From Streptomyces katrae (lineage in GTDB: Bacteria; Actinomycetota; Actinomycetes; Streptomycetales; Streptomycetaceae): a stretch of DNA of 64,000 bases. The notes under the pieces are model-generated. The model did no database searches, was not told the origin of the DNA, and saw nothing but the letters and a program-made list of their open reading frames with translations. Each line of letters starts with the position of its first letter. Position 1 is the first letter of the stretch. The DNA lies in contig NZ_CP020042.1 of the NCBI RefSeq assembly GCF_002028425.1, positions 7,229,560 through 7,293,559 on the forward strand. Reading direction: 5' to 3'. Made by a program: the position numbers and the translations under genes. Shown here in pieces: positions 8,105 to 16,133 of the stretch.

Positions 8105-9386
8105 CGACCTGCCGGGCCACCGTCGCACGGGCCGGGGCGAGCTCCGCGGCGACCGCCGTGGACCGTTCCTCACCGAAGTCGACCCGGGCCGGCCGGGGCT
8201 CGCTCCGCGCCAGGCACTGCAGGCGCAGGTGGGTGGGCGGGTGGGTGTCGTCCACGCCGTGCCCGCGCCGTGCGGACACCCGGAGCAGCCGCTCGTACTC
8301 GTGGGCCGGGATGGACGACACGTGTGCGGCGACCCGCTCCCACAGCCCCCGCTCGGCCGCCTCCCGCGCCTTGCGCCCGGCCGCCCCGCCCGTCATCTGG
8401 GCGGCCACCGACTCCCGGCGCAGCAGCGTGTGGACGGAGCCGGCGACGAGGAGCCGTTCCATCAGCGCCACCGCGCCGCCGGTCGAACCCGCCAGCGCCG
8501 CGTTCAGGTCGGCCTCGTACTCCGCGCGCTGGGCAGCGCGCAGTGTCAGGTGATCGAGCAGTACCAGCAGCCCGTACACCGCGCAGCGGGGCAGGAACGC
8601 CAGGATGTTGAACAGCGTGTCCCATACGGTGTGCGCGCGGCTGGGGGCCAGCGTGTCCAACCACAGGTCCAGGGAGCGCAGCGCCTGGTGGGTGAGCAGC
8701 CCGTGCCGGACGTCGCCGCCTGCGAAGTGGCCGAGCTCGTGGCCCAGCAGGGCGACCCGTTCCGGCGGTGCGAGGACCTCCCACAGCCCGAGCCCCAGGA
8801 ACAGCACGCGGCGCCGGCGCCATCCGCAGGCCGTCACCGAGGCGTTGACGTCGCCGCCGACCACCACGGCGTGCACTCCCGTGGTGCCGGTGACGGCGGC
8901 CACGTCGTCGATCAGCTCGAACAGCCGGGGCGCGTCGGCCCGGTACAGCACGGGCCCGTCCTGCGGGATCCGGTGCCTCCGGGGCCGGAGGACGAACGCC
9001 ACCACGAGCAGCACCGCCCCGGCGATCGGCTGGACCACGGTCGCCCACCCGAGCACGACCAGCAGCATCCCGGCCACCGCCAGGACCAGCGTGACCCCGT
9101 GCACCAGCAGGGCGAGCCCGAGGGCGAGCAGCGCGGCGGCGTCGCGCCGCGGCCGCTCCGCCCCTCCGCCGGTCATGGCGGCCGCGAGCTCCTCGCCGTG
9201 CCGCCGTGCCAGGCGGCGCCGGACCGCGGCGAGCCGCCCGGGCTCCGAGTCCGGGGGAGCGGGGTCCACGTTCCAGTCGCAGTCCGCGCACCAGCGGGGG
9301 AACCGCTCGTCGGTGGCCACGAGCGTGTGCCCGCAGTCGGGACACAGCTGTCCCTCGGCAGGCCGGGCGGCCAGATCGTGCTCCAT
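8088..9386 (-). CDS. M48-family membrane zinc metalloprotease with N-terminal zinc ribbon
   Basis: 432 residues. Starts with a zinc ribbon (CPDCGH at about 15-20, then WCADCDW), a polar linker, and a hydrophobic hairpin (about 84-135) anchoring the protein. The peptidase core has [13 protein letters not shown] (HExxH, about 213-217) and the downstream Glu ligand in [10 protein letters not shown], as in HtpX/Ste24 proteases. Further membrane-prone segments follow ([20 protein letters not shown]). ATG 9386 is preceded by GGGGAGGGAG. Probable role: quality control or processing of membrane proteins. The fusion of a zinc ribbon to M48 is common in Streptomyces, so not unusual. Confidence 0.85.
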   Translation of the reverse strand: MEHDLAARPAEGQLCPDCGHTLVATDERFPRWCADCDWNVDPAPPDSEPGRLAAVRRRLARRHGEELAAAMTGGGAERPRRDAAALLALGLALLVHGVTLVLAVAGMLLVVLGWATVVQPIAGAVLLVVAFVLRPRRHRIPQDGPVLYRADAPRLFELIDDVAAVTGTTGVHAVVVGGDVNASVTACGWRRRRVLFLGLGLWEVLAPPERVALLGHELGHFAGGDVRHGLLTHQALRSLDLWLDTLAPSRAHTVWDTLFNILAFLPRCAVYGLLVLLDHLTLRAAQRAEYEADLNAALAGSTGGAVALMERLLVAGSVHTLLRRESVAAQMTGGAAGRKAREAAERGLWERVAAHVSSIPAHEYERLLRVSARRGHGVDDTHPPTHLRLQCLARSEPRPARVDFGEERSTAVAAELAPARATVARQVVSTVR

Positions 9387-9571
9387 GTCTCCCTCCCCCC
9401 ACGGCCTCCCCGGCCGCGCGGCTACGGCAGGGTAGCCGACCGGGACCGGCAGCCCGGACCCCGCAGGAGCGGCGGAGCGGGCAGGACCCGACCGGAGCGG
9501 GCACAGGTTGTCGGGTGCGGCAGGCTTGGGTCTTCCTAACGTGGTGATCGAAAGGGAAGGAGGCCGGGGGT

Positions 9572-10450
9572 TTGCTGGAGCGGTTGAACCAGGCCATGGA
9601 GTACGTCGAGGCCCATCTCGACCAGCGCATCGAGGTGTCGGAACTGGCCCGGATCACGGTCACGTCGGAGTACCACTTCCGGCGGCTGTTCTCGTCACTG
9701 GCGGGGATGCCGCTGTCGGAGTACGTCCGGCGCCGGCGGCTCACCGTCGCGGGGGCCGCGGTCCTGGCGGGGGAGCCGACCCTGCTGGAGATCGCGGTCC
9801 GCTACGGCTACACCTCAGGCGAGGCCTTCGCCCGGGCGTTCCGTGCCGTGCACGGCGTCGGGCCCGGCGAGGCCAGGCGTACCGGCGCCGCTCTCAGCTC
9901 ACAGCCCCGGCTGTCCTTCCGCCTCACCATCGAAGGGAACAGCACCATGCGATACCGCATCGTGGAGAAGGAAGCATTTCGGGTCGTCGGCAAGAAGGCC
10001 CGCGTCCCGCTGATCTACCGGGGCGTCAACCCGCACATCGCCGAGCACATCCAGAGCATCCCGGCGCAGACGATGCTGCGGATCGCCGGCCTCTCGGACC
10101 AGGACCCGGAGGGCGTGGTCTCGGCGACGGTGCGCCTGTCGGACGGCTTCGAGGAAGGCAGCGAACTCGACTACTACCACTGCGTGGTCACCGCCGCGGC
10201 TCCCGAAGCGCTGCCCGAGGACCTCGACGTCCTGGACTGCCCGGCGGGCACCTGGGCCGTGTTCGACAACAGCGGGCCGTTCCCGCAGGCACTGCAGCAG
10301 ATGTGGGCCGACGTGGCCGCACAGTGGATCCCCTCCAACCCGTACGAGTACCGTCCGGGCCCGGAGATCCTCCGCACCCGCCAGAACCGGGACGAGCCGA
10401 CGCATTCCGATGCGCAGCTGTGGATCCCGGTGACCCGCACCGGGGTCTGA
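9572..10450 (+). CDS. AraC-family regulator with GyrI-like effector domain
   Basis: 292 residues. N-terminal double HTH (residues 1-105: YVEAHLDQRIEVSELARITVTSEYHFRRLFSSLAGM, then the second helix pair ending GYTSGEAFARAFRAVHGVGP). The C-terminal half from about 127 (MRYRIVEKEAFRVVGKKARVPL) is a GyrI/Rob-type drug-binding domain with ELDYYHCVVT and the conserved FDNSGPFPQALQQMW. Starts with TTG 9572 behind a very strong AAGGGAAGGAGG. By analogy to Rob/BmrR-type proteins it probably senses a small hydrophobic or cationic compound; target genes unknown. It runs in the same direction as the MOSC gene but 145 bases apart. Confidence 0.88.
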   Translation: MLERLNQAMEYVEAHLDQRIEVSELARITVTSEYHFRRLFSSLAGMPLSEYVRRRRLTVAGAAVLAGEPTLLEIAVRYGYTSGEAFARAFRAVHGVGPGEARRTGAALSSQPRLSFRLTIEGNSTMRYRIVEKEAFRVVGKKARVPLIYRGVNPHIAEHIQSIPAQTMLRIAGLSDQDPEGVVSATVRLSDGFEEGSELDYYHCVVTAAAPEALPEDLDVLDCPAGTWAVFDNSGPFPQALQQMWADVAAQWIPSNPYEYRPGPEILRTRQNRDEPTHSDAQLWIPVTRTGV

Positions 10451-10463
10451 GCAGGTCACCGGG

Positions 10464-10540
10464 CCACGTTCCGGGTCCGAGGCGCCCGGCCCCGGAACGG
10501 GTGGCACCCCGGAACGGGTGGCGCCCCGGAGCGGGCCGGG
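10464..10540 (+). repeat. 17-bp tandem repeats and hairpin after the AraC gene
   Basis: Three units of about 17 bases (10490-10506, 10507-10523, 10524-10540), the first two differing at the last base (CCCCGGAACGGGTGGC + A/G), the third degenerate. The first unit can also pair with CCACGTTCCGGG at 10464-10475 to form a terminator-like hairpin. Confidence 0.5.
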
Positions 10541-10595
10541 CGGCCGACCCCGCCGATCTTGCCGAGACGGCCGGGAGTGATCGGATAATCGGTCC

Positions 10596-11456
10596 ATGTC
10601 CATGGGAACTGTGGCGGCGTTGCGCCGGTATCCGGTCAAGTCCATGCTCGGCGAGGCGCTGGCCAGCGCCCGGATCACGGAGGAAGGGATGGCCGGCGAC
10701 CGGACGTTCGCCGTGCTGGACGAGGCCGGCGCGGTCGCCAGTGCGAAGCACCCGCGCAAGTGGGGCGCCCTGCTGGACTGCCGGAGCACGTCGGCCGGTC
10801 CGGGAGCGGCCCGGGTGGAGCTGCCCGGCGGCGCGGTGCTGCCGGCCGGGGACGCGGAGCTGGACGCACGGCTGTCGTCCCTGCTGGGCCGCCGGGTGAC
10901 CCTGTCGGGCCAGCCGCCGGAACAAGGACTGCTCGAACGCGCGGTGCCCGACTACGAGGGCGGGCTCCCCGAAGTCCTGCGGCCGCGTGCGTCCGTGGAC
11001 CCGACCGGGGAGACGATCACCGCGGGACGGGTCGCCGCCGGAACCTTCTTCGACTTCGGCCGGGTCCACCTCGTCACCACCAACAGCCTGCGCAGCCTCC
11101 GGCGGACCCACCCGGCGGGGGACTTCGACGCCCTGCGCTTCCGGCCCAACCTGGTGATCGACCTCCCGGGCGGGCCGGGGTTCCCCGAGGACTCCTGGCA
11201 GGGCGGCACGCTCCGGATCGGCCCGGCCCTGTTCCGGGTCGTCGTGCCCACGCCGCGCTGCGTGGTCCCCAACCTGGGCCACGGCGAACTGCCGCCCGAC
11301 GCGGGCATCATGCGCGCCGTGGCCCGCGAGCACCGCGTGCCGGTGCTCGACCTGGGCCGGCTGTCCTGCGTCGGCGTGTACCTGGAGGTGCTGGAGCCGG
11401 GGACCGTCCGTACCGGCGACGCGGTGGCCGTCCATCCCGCCCCGGCGACGCACTGA
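10596..11456 (+). CDS. MOSC domain protein
   Basis: 286 residues. MOSC N-terminal beta-barrel-like part (MGTVAALRRYPVKSMLGEAL), then the MOSC core with FRPNLVIDLPGG, the cysteine region PTPRCVVPNLGHGEL and VLDLGRLSCVGVYLEVLEPG. MOSC proteins bind molybdenum cofactor or mobilised sulfur; the PTPRC cysteine fits the mARC-like/YcbX type that reduces N-hydroxylated compounds, though no ferredoxin domain is fused here. A separate ferredoxin gene lies next door on the opposite strand but belongs to the P450. The ATG sits only 6 bases after GATAAT (10584-10589), so the mRNA is probably leaderless. Confidence 0.85.
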   Translation: MSMGTVAALRRYPVKSMLGEALASARITEEGMAGDRTFAVLDEAGAVASAKHPRKWGALLDCRSTSAGPGAARVELPGGAVLPAGDAELDARLSSLLGRRVTLSGQPPEQGLLERAVPDYEGGLPEVLRPRASVDPTGETITAGRVAAGTFFDFGRVHLVTTNSLRSLRRTHPAGDFDALRFRPNLVIDLPGGPGFPEDSWQGGTLRIGPALFRVVVPTPRCVVPNLGHGELPPDAGIMRAVAREHRVPVLDLGRLSCVGVYLEVLEPGTVRTGDAVAVHPAPATH

Positions 11457-11478
11457 TCGCTCCCCGACCGGCGCAGGG

Positions 11479-11706
11479 TCAGCCGGGCCTGGGGGCGATC
11501 ACGGCCGTGCCGTCGTGCACCGTGATGGCCTGCGCCGGGCACATGTCGGCGGCCTCCAGGACCCGCTCCTGCGCGGCGACCCGCTCCGCGCGCGGCCGGG
11601 CGCGGTCGTCCTCCAGCGCGAACACCTCGGGCGCCGTCCCCGCGCAGATGCCCGACCCCAGGCACAGCCCGGCGTCGACGCGTACGGTCCACGTCACGTC
11701 GTTCAC
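11479..11706 (-). CDS. [3Fe-4S] ferredoxin, partner of the P450
   Basis: 75 residues. Cysteines in GLCLGSGICAG and the later MCPAQAI match the one-cluster P450-type ferredoxins (C-x5-C...CP), so it likely carries electrons to the cytochrome P450 encoded just upstream. GTG 11706 was chosen: it shares GTGA with the P450 stop codon, a 4-base overlap giving translational coupling. An in-frame start further upstream (11757) would read into the P450 gene. It ends about 20 bases from the convergent MOSC gene. Confidence 0.85.
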   Translation of the reverse strand: MNDVTWTVRVDAGLCLGSGICAGTAPEVFALEDDRARPRAERVAAQERVLEAADMCPAQAITVHDGTAVIAPRPG

Positions 11707-12896
11707 CACCCGATCGGCATGACGCGCGGCCCGCGCACCAGCATCTCGGTCTTCCACGTGACGTCCCCCATGAGCTTCAGCCCGGGGAAGCGCACCAGCA
11801 GCGCCCCCAGGGCCTCCTGGAGTTCCATGCGGGCCAGCGGAGCACCCAGGCAGTGGTGCACCCCGTGGCCGAAGCCGAGGTGCTGGTTGGCCGGGCGGCG
11901 GATGTCGAGGACCCCGGGGGCGGTGAAGCGCAGCGCGTCACGGTTGGCCGCGCCGGTCGCGACGAGCAGTGGCTCCCCGGCCCTGACCAGGGTGCCGCCG
12001 ACCTCGACGTCCTCGGTGGCGTAGCGGGCCTGGCCCGCCCCGCTGCCCAGGGGGACGAACCGCAGCAGCTCCTCCACCGCCTGGGCGATCAGGCCGGGGT
12101 CGCGGCGCAGCAGCGCGAGCTGGTCCGGGTGGTCGAGGAGGGTGAGCACGAAGTTGGGGATCTGGGAGGCCGTGGTCTCGTGCCCGGCCACCAGGACCGC
12201 CACGCACAGGTCGACCAGCTCCAGTTCGGAGAGACGGTCGCCGTCCGCGTCCCGGGCCTCGATGAGCGCCGTCATCAGGTCGTCCTGCGGGTCCCGGCGG
12301 TGCAGCTCGATCAGCCCCGCCATATAGGTGCGCAGCTCCTCCTGGTTGGCCTCGAACTCCTCGGCCGTGAGGGAGCTGGTCGACAGCGCCGCGTCGCTCC
12401 ACACCCGGAACCGCGGCCGGTCCTCGACCGGTACGCCCAGCAGACGGCAGATCACGGCCACCGGGACGGGCAGTGCGAACCGGTCGACGAGGTCGGCCGG
12501 CGGGCCGGCCGCCTCCAGCTCGTCGAGCAGGCCCGCGGTCAGCGCGCGCACCTGGGGGCGCAGCTTCTCGACCTGCCGGACGGTGAAGGCCTTGGCCACC
12601 AGGGACCGCAGCCGGGTGTGGTCGGGCGGGTCCATGCCCAGGATGCCGCTGTCGGTACGGCCCTCGGCCTGCCGGGGCTCGTCGTGCGCGGCCGCCGCCG
12701 CCCGGCTGAACCGCGCGTCCCCGAGGACGAGTCGGGCGTCCGCGTAGCGGGTGACCAGCCACGCGGTCTCCCCGTACGGCATCTGCACGCGTAACAGGCC
12801 GGGCCGGTCGCGGACGCGCTCGTACTCCTCGGCGAGCAGCAGTCCCTCGGCGGTGTTGAAGGGATAGGCGACGGGGGTGGTGCCACTGGTCGTCAC
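11703..12896 (-). CDS. Cytochrome P450 (CYP105/107-like)
   Basis: 397-residue soluble haem monooxygenase. Recognised motifs: MDPPDHTRLRSLVAKAFT (helix C region), the oxygen-activating I-helix AGHETTAS (about 235-242), ExxR within the K helix region, and the haem ligand loop FGHGVHHCLGAPLARME with Cys at about 347. Followed with a 4-base overlap by its ferredoxin. GTG 12896 has CAGGGAGG upstream. The 18-bp palindrome 12913-12930 lies immediately before it, so the divergent TetR protein very probably represses this operon. No reductase gene is adjacent. Substrate unknown; typical of xenobiotic or secondary-metabolite hydroxylation. Confidence 0.9.
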   Translation of the reverse strand: MTTSGTTPVAYPFNTAEGLLLAEEYERVRDRPGLLRVQMPYGETAWLVTRYADARLVLGDARFSRAAAAAHDEPRQAEGRTDSGILGMDPPDHTRLRSLVAKAFTVRQVEKLRPQVRALTAGLLDELEAAGPPADLVDRFALPVPVAVICRLLGVPVEDRPRFRVWSDAALSTSSLTAEEFEANQEELRTYMAGLIELHRRDPQDDLMTALIEARDADGDRLSELELVDLCVAVLVAGHETTASQIPNFVLTLLDHPDQLALLRRDPGLIAQAVEELLRFVPLGSGAGQARYATEDVEVGGTLVRAGEPLLVATGAANRDALRFTAPGVLDIRRPANQHLGFGHGVHHCLGAPLARMELQEALGALLVRFPGLKLMGDVTWKTEMLVRGPRVMPIGW

Positions 12897-12912
12897 TTCG
12901 GCCTCCCTGAGG

Positions 12913-12930
12913 TGTAAGCAGCTGCTTACA
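12913..12930. promoter_or_regulatory. Perfect 18-bp palindrome, TetR operator
   Basis: TGTAAGCAGCTGCTTACA is perfectly symmetrical and sits between the P450 start (12896) and the divergent TetR start (13009), about 17 bases from the P450 GTG. This is the shape and place expected of a TetR-family operator controlling both genes. Confidence 0.75.
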
Positions 12931-13008
12931 ACCTAGGACCGGCCATCCGGCCGGTCAACGACGCTTTGTGGCCGTTATCCTGACGGACCTTCCGAGAGGA
13001 CCGACAGC

Positions 13009-13653
13009 GTGGACGAATCCCCCCGAGCGCAGCCCGTGGAGCGCCCCCGCAACGCCGCCGCCACCCGGCTGCGGCTGCTCGAAGCCGCCGGCGAGCTGTT
13101 CGCCGAGCGCGGCTACGAGCGCACCACGGTCAGGGCGATAGCCGAGCGGGCCGGCGCCAACCAGGCGCTCCTCTTCCGCTACTTCGGGTCCAAACACGGG
13201 CTGCTGACCGAGGTCGTGGCCCGGGGGAGCCTGGAGCAACTGCACGCGACCGCGCCGGAGGACCTCTTCGAGACCGCCCTGCGTTCGATGCTCACGCGCA
13301 GCGCCCCGGGAGCCGACCGCTCCCTGGAGGTGTACCTGCGGTCCGTCGGCCGGGGGGACGAGGCGACGGGGACGCTGCGCGAGCTGGGCGGGGAGTACCA
13401 GAAGGTGCTCGCCGGCCTCGCCCCCGGTCAGGACGGCGCCCTGCGCGCCGATCTGGCCATGGCCTGGCTGCTGGGCATTGGCCTGATGCGGACGGTCGCC
13501 GCCCGCGAACCCCTCGCCAGCGCCGACCCGGAGACGGTGTGCCGGCTCGTGCTCGCCACCCTGGACCGCTTCTGGACCCTGCCGCCGGACGACGACGGGG
13601 CCGAACCCGGTGCAACCGGGACGGAACCACCGCATGCGCCCGGTGCGTCATGA
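13009..13653 (+). CDS. TetR-family transcriptional regulator
   Basis: 214 residues. DNA-binding head in residues about 12-60: RLRLLEAAGELFAERGYERTTVRAIAERAGANQALLFRYFGSKHGLL. The rest is an alpha-helical ligand/dimer domain with a TetR_C-like sequence. GTG 13009 follows GAGAGGA. Divergent from the P450-ferredoxin operon with a perfect palindrome between them, so it most likely represses P450 expression and its own until a ligand binds. The last residues form a Pro/Gly-rich tail. Confidence 0.9.
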   Translation: MDESPRAQPVERPRNAAATRLRLLEAAGELFAERGYERTTVRAIAERAGANQALLFRYFGSKHGLLTEVVARGSLEQLHATAPEDLFETALRSMLTRSAPGADRSLEVYLRSVGRGDEATGTLRELGGEYQKVLAGLAPGQDGALRADLAMAWLLGIGLMRTVAAREPLASADPETVCRLVLATLDRFWTLPPDDDGAEPGATGTEPPHAPGAS

Positions 13654-13688
13654 TCGACAAGGTTTCCCGAAGGAAGAGGTCCCTGCCC

Positions 13689-14627
13689 ATGCGCCCTGCC
13701 CGCCGTACCGTGCTCACCGCCCTCGCCGCCGGAGCCGGAGCCGTCCTCGCCGGCGCCGCCCCCGCCTCCGCGGCCCCGGTACCGATACCCCTGCCGGCCG
13801 GGTCCCGGGTGGCCGAGGCCCTGAAGCGGCTCGAACGCGAGCACGGTGCCCGGCTCGGGGTGTACGCCCTGGACACCGGCACCGGACGGGCCGTCACGCA
13901 CCGGGCGGACGAGCTCTTCCCCATGTGCTCGCTGTTCAAGACCCTCGCCGCCGCGGCGGTCCTGCGCGACCTCGACCACGACGGCTCGGTCCTCGCCCGC
14001 CGCATCCACTACACCCTGGACGACGTGGAGCGGTCCGGAATCTCCGAGTGGACCAAGCGGCCGGAGAACCTCGCCAACGGCCTGACGATCGGCGAACTGT
14101 GCGAGGTGAGCATCACCTACAGCGACAACACGGCGGCCAACCTGCTGCTGCGCGAACTCGGCGGCCCGTCCGCCGTCACCCGCTTCGCCCGCTCCCTCGG
14201 CGACCGGGTGACGCGCCTGGACCGGTGGGAGCCCGAACTGAACAGCGCCGAACCGGAGCGCGTCACCGACACCACCACCCCCCGGGCCATCGGCCGCACC
14301 TACGCCCGGCTGGTCCTGGGCGACGCGCTCGCCCGCCCGGACCGCGAGCTGCTGACGCGGTGGCTGTGCGCGAACACCACCAGCAGCGAGCGGTTCCGCA
14401 AGGGGCTGCCCGCCGGGTGGCGGCTGGGCGACAAGACGGGCGGCGGCTCCCACGGCACCAACAACGACGTCGGCATCGCCTGGCGCCCGGCCGGTGCCCC
14501 CCTGGTCCTCGCGGTACTGACGACCAAGCCCGCGCAGGACGCGGACGCCGACAACGCACTGGTGGCCCGGACGGCCGCCCTCCTGGCCGAGGCCTTCGGC
14601 GGCCCGCACGGCAGCGCGGACCGCTGA
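13689..14627 (+). CDS. Class A beta-lactamase, Tat-exported
   Basis: 312 residues; serine hydrolase that opens the beta-lactam ring. Tat signal PARRTVLTALAAGAGAVLAG with an ASA cleavage site (about 1-28). All class A motifs are present: SxxK as MCSLFKTLA (Ser about 81), SDN as YSDNTAAN (about 146), the omega-loop Glu in WEPELNSA (about 180), and KTG as DKTGGGSHGT (about 249). The start ATG follows GAAGGAAGAGG. Length and order fit intact Streptomyces chromosomal enzymes; activity is likely. No regulator is adjacent apart from the P450-linked TetR gene 36 bases upstream, with which it might be co-transcribed. Confidence 0.92.
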   Translation: MRPARRTVLTALAAGAGAVLAGAAPASAAPVPIPLPAGSRVAEALKRLEREHGARLGVYALDTGTGRAVTHRADELFPMCSLFKTLAAAAVLRDLDHDGSVLARRIHYTLDDVERSGISEWTKRPENLANGLTIGELCEVSITYSDNTAANLLLRELGGPSAVTRFARSLGDRVTRLDRWEPELNSAEPERVTDTTTPRAIGRTYARLVLGDALARPDRELLTRWLCANTTSSERFRKGLPAGWRLGDKTGGGSHGTNNDVGIAWRPAGAPLVLAVLTTKPAQDADADNALVARTAALLAEAFGGPHGSADR

Positions 14628-14773
14628 CACCGGCAGCCCGGGACACCCGGCCGGGCGCTACGCGCCCGCGCCGGACCGCCGGGCGCGGTTGACGGCCGCG
14701 AGGACGGCGTGGACCGAGGCCGAGAGGCCCTCATCCGCGCGGCCCTGGAAGGCCGCCGAGGGCCGCCGCCGGG

Positions 14774-14915
14774 AACACGGCGGAGTTCGTCGACGCGGAC
14801 ATCGCCCTGCACGCGGCCGTCGTGGCGGCGGCCGGCAACCCCGTCCTGACGAGCCTGTCCACCGAGTTCGTGCCGGCCCTGCGCCAGGGCCTGGCCGACC
14901 TCGTCGACCGCGGGG
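14774..14915 (+). pseudogene. Relic of a GntR/FadR-family regulator (FCD domain fragment)
   Basis: About 47 codons in one frame read NTAEFVDADIALHAAVVAA then GNPVLTSLSTEF and LRQGLADLVDR, the middle of an FCD ligand domain (F-D-x-x-H-x-x-x-x-A-x-GN). There is no start codon in frame and no HTH upstream; the preceding bases (14690-14770) carry fragments such as RAALEGRR in other frames. After 14915 the frame runs into non-homologous sequence. It is a remnant, probably of a deletion with frameshifts. The rest of the 480-base gap between the beta-lactamase and VOC genes holds nothing recognisable. Confidence 0.55.
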
Positions 14916-15107
14916 GACCAGCCGCTCCACGCGGCGCCGTCCGCCCGGGCGTGCACACGGATCTCGACGGGACGTGGTCCTCCCGCCCGGGTTTCGCCCG
15001 GACGGCCGCATGCGTCCGCCCGCCGCGACGCATGCCGGTCGTGGCCGCGGGTACGGCTGATTCCGTACGGGGCATGATGGCCGTGACCCAGGAACGGGGT
15101 GTCGTAG

Positions 15108-15482
15108 GTGATTCGAAAGCTGCAGGCGGTCGCGCTGGACTGTGCCGATCCGGTACGCCTGGCGGAGTTCTACGCGGCGCTGCTCGGCGGCCGGGTGGTC
15201 GCCGACCCGGACGATCCGGACTGGTTCGAGGTGCACGGGTTCGAGGGCACGCCCCTGGCTTGCCAGCGCGTGGATGGCTACCGGCCGCCCGCGTGGCCCG
15301 GCCAGGAGCGCCCGCAGCAACTGCACCTCGACTTCGACGTCGACGACCTCGAAGGGGAAGAGAGCCGGGCGCTCGCCCTGGGGGCGACCGTGCTGGAACG
15401 GACCGACCAGCTGCGCCCGGACGCCAACTGGCGCGTGTACGCGGATCCTGCGGGCCATCCGTTCTGCCTGTGCCTCCACTGA
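15108..15482 (+). CDS. VOC-family (glyoxalase/bleomycin-resistance fold) protein
   Basis: 124 residues forming one vicinal-oxygen-chelate module pair: IRKLQAVALDCADPVRLAEFYAALLGG at the N-terminus and the repeat strand QQLHLDFDVDDLEGEESRALALGATVL followed by RVYADPAGHPFCLCLH. Two-domain betaalphabetabetabeta order is visible. Such proteins are metal enzymes or binders; no function is implied beyond the fold. GTG 15108 follows GGAACGGGG. A sister VOC gene of similar plan lies at 47012-47419. Confidence 0.85.
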   Translation: MIRKLQAVALDCADPVRLAEFYAALLGGRVVADPDDPDWFEVHGFEGTPLACQRVDGYRPPAWPGQERPQQLHLDFDVDDLEGEESRALALGATVLERTDQLRPDANWRVYADPAGHPFCLCLH

Positions 15483-15604
15483 GCCCGCCGCGGGCGACGG
15501 GCAGGGGCGCGCGTGCGGCCTCGGCGCGCCCGGACCGCACGCCTTCCCGCGCCCCCCGGGCCCGTGTTCGACTGTGCCCCCTCCGACCAGCAGGGGAGCC
15601 AGTC

Positions 15605-16051
15605 ATGGACAAGTCCGCCACCGGACACCGCTGCGCCCGCCGCACCGGCAGCCGACTCCTCGCGGCCGCGGCCGGCACCGCCGCGGCCCTCGCCCTCTCG
15701 CTCGCCACGGCGCCCCAGGCGGCGGCCTCGGCGGGCGGCTGCACCGCCTCCACCGGCCCCGGCTACGTCTGCGTCAACGTGGACGGATCGGGCCTGCGCG
15801 TCAACAAGGGCAACGTCGTGCGCACCAAGCCCGACGGCATCTGCAACTACCGGGCCGCCCTGGTCGCCAAGTACCCCGGCAAGCCCGACACCTACTACTG
15901 GGGCAGCTACCACAACGGCTGCGTCTACGGCCGGGCCTACGTGGACGTGACGGTCCAGTGGACGTTTGCCGACGGCGTCCGGATCTGCGGCTACTTCTAC
16001 GAGGGCGGCAGCTTGCAGCCGGGCCAGCCCTGCGTCACCGTACGGCGCTGA
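15605..16051 (+). CDS. Small secreted cysteine-containing protein
   Basis: 148 residues. Residues 1-41 form a signal peptide (SRLLAAAAGTAAALALSLATAPQAAA). The mature part has six cysteines in pairs (GCTASTGPGYVC, GICNY, NGCVYG, RICGYF, QPCVTV) suggesting disulfides, and many aromatics (DTYYWGSYHNG). No enzyme motif is visible. Family not recognised; short exported proteins of this kind are frequent in Streptomyces. The ATG at 15605 follows GGGGAG. Expressed alone, apparently. Confidence 0.75.
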   Translation: MDKSATGHRCARRTGSRLLAAAAGTAAALALSLATAPQAAASAGGCTASTGPGYVCVNVDGSGLRVNKGNVVRTKPDGICNYRAALVAKYPGKPDTYYWGSYHNGCVYGRAYVDVTVQWTFADGVRICGYFYEGGSLQPGQPCVTVRR

Positions 16052-16082
16052 GGCACGTGGTCCCGCTCGCCGGATCGTGTCA

Positions 16083-16130
16083 CGGCCGCGCCGGGAACGG
16101 GAACCTCCCGCTCCCGGCCCGCCGCGGCCC
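16083..16130. terminator. Hairpin between convergent genes
   Basis: GCCGCGCCGGGAACGGGA pairs with TCCCGCTCCCGG and GCCGCGGC over about 12-15 positions with interruptions, between the secreted protein and the TetX-like gene stop codons. Confidence 0.4.
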
Positions 16131-16133
16131 GTT

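Noticed and set aside
14657..14770. HTH part of the GntR relic
   Set aside because: No winged-helix signature is recognisable in any frame upstream of the FCD fragment.
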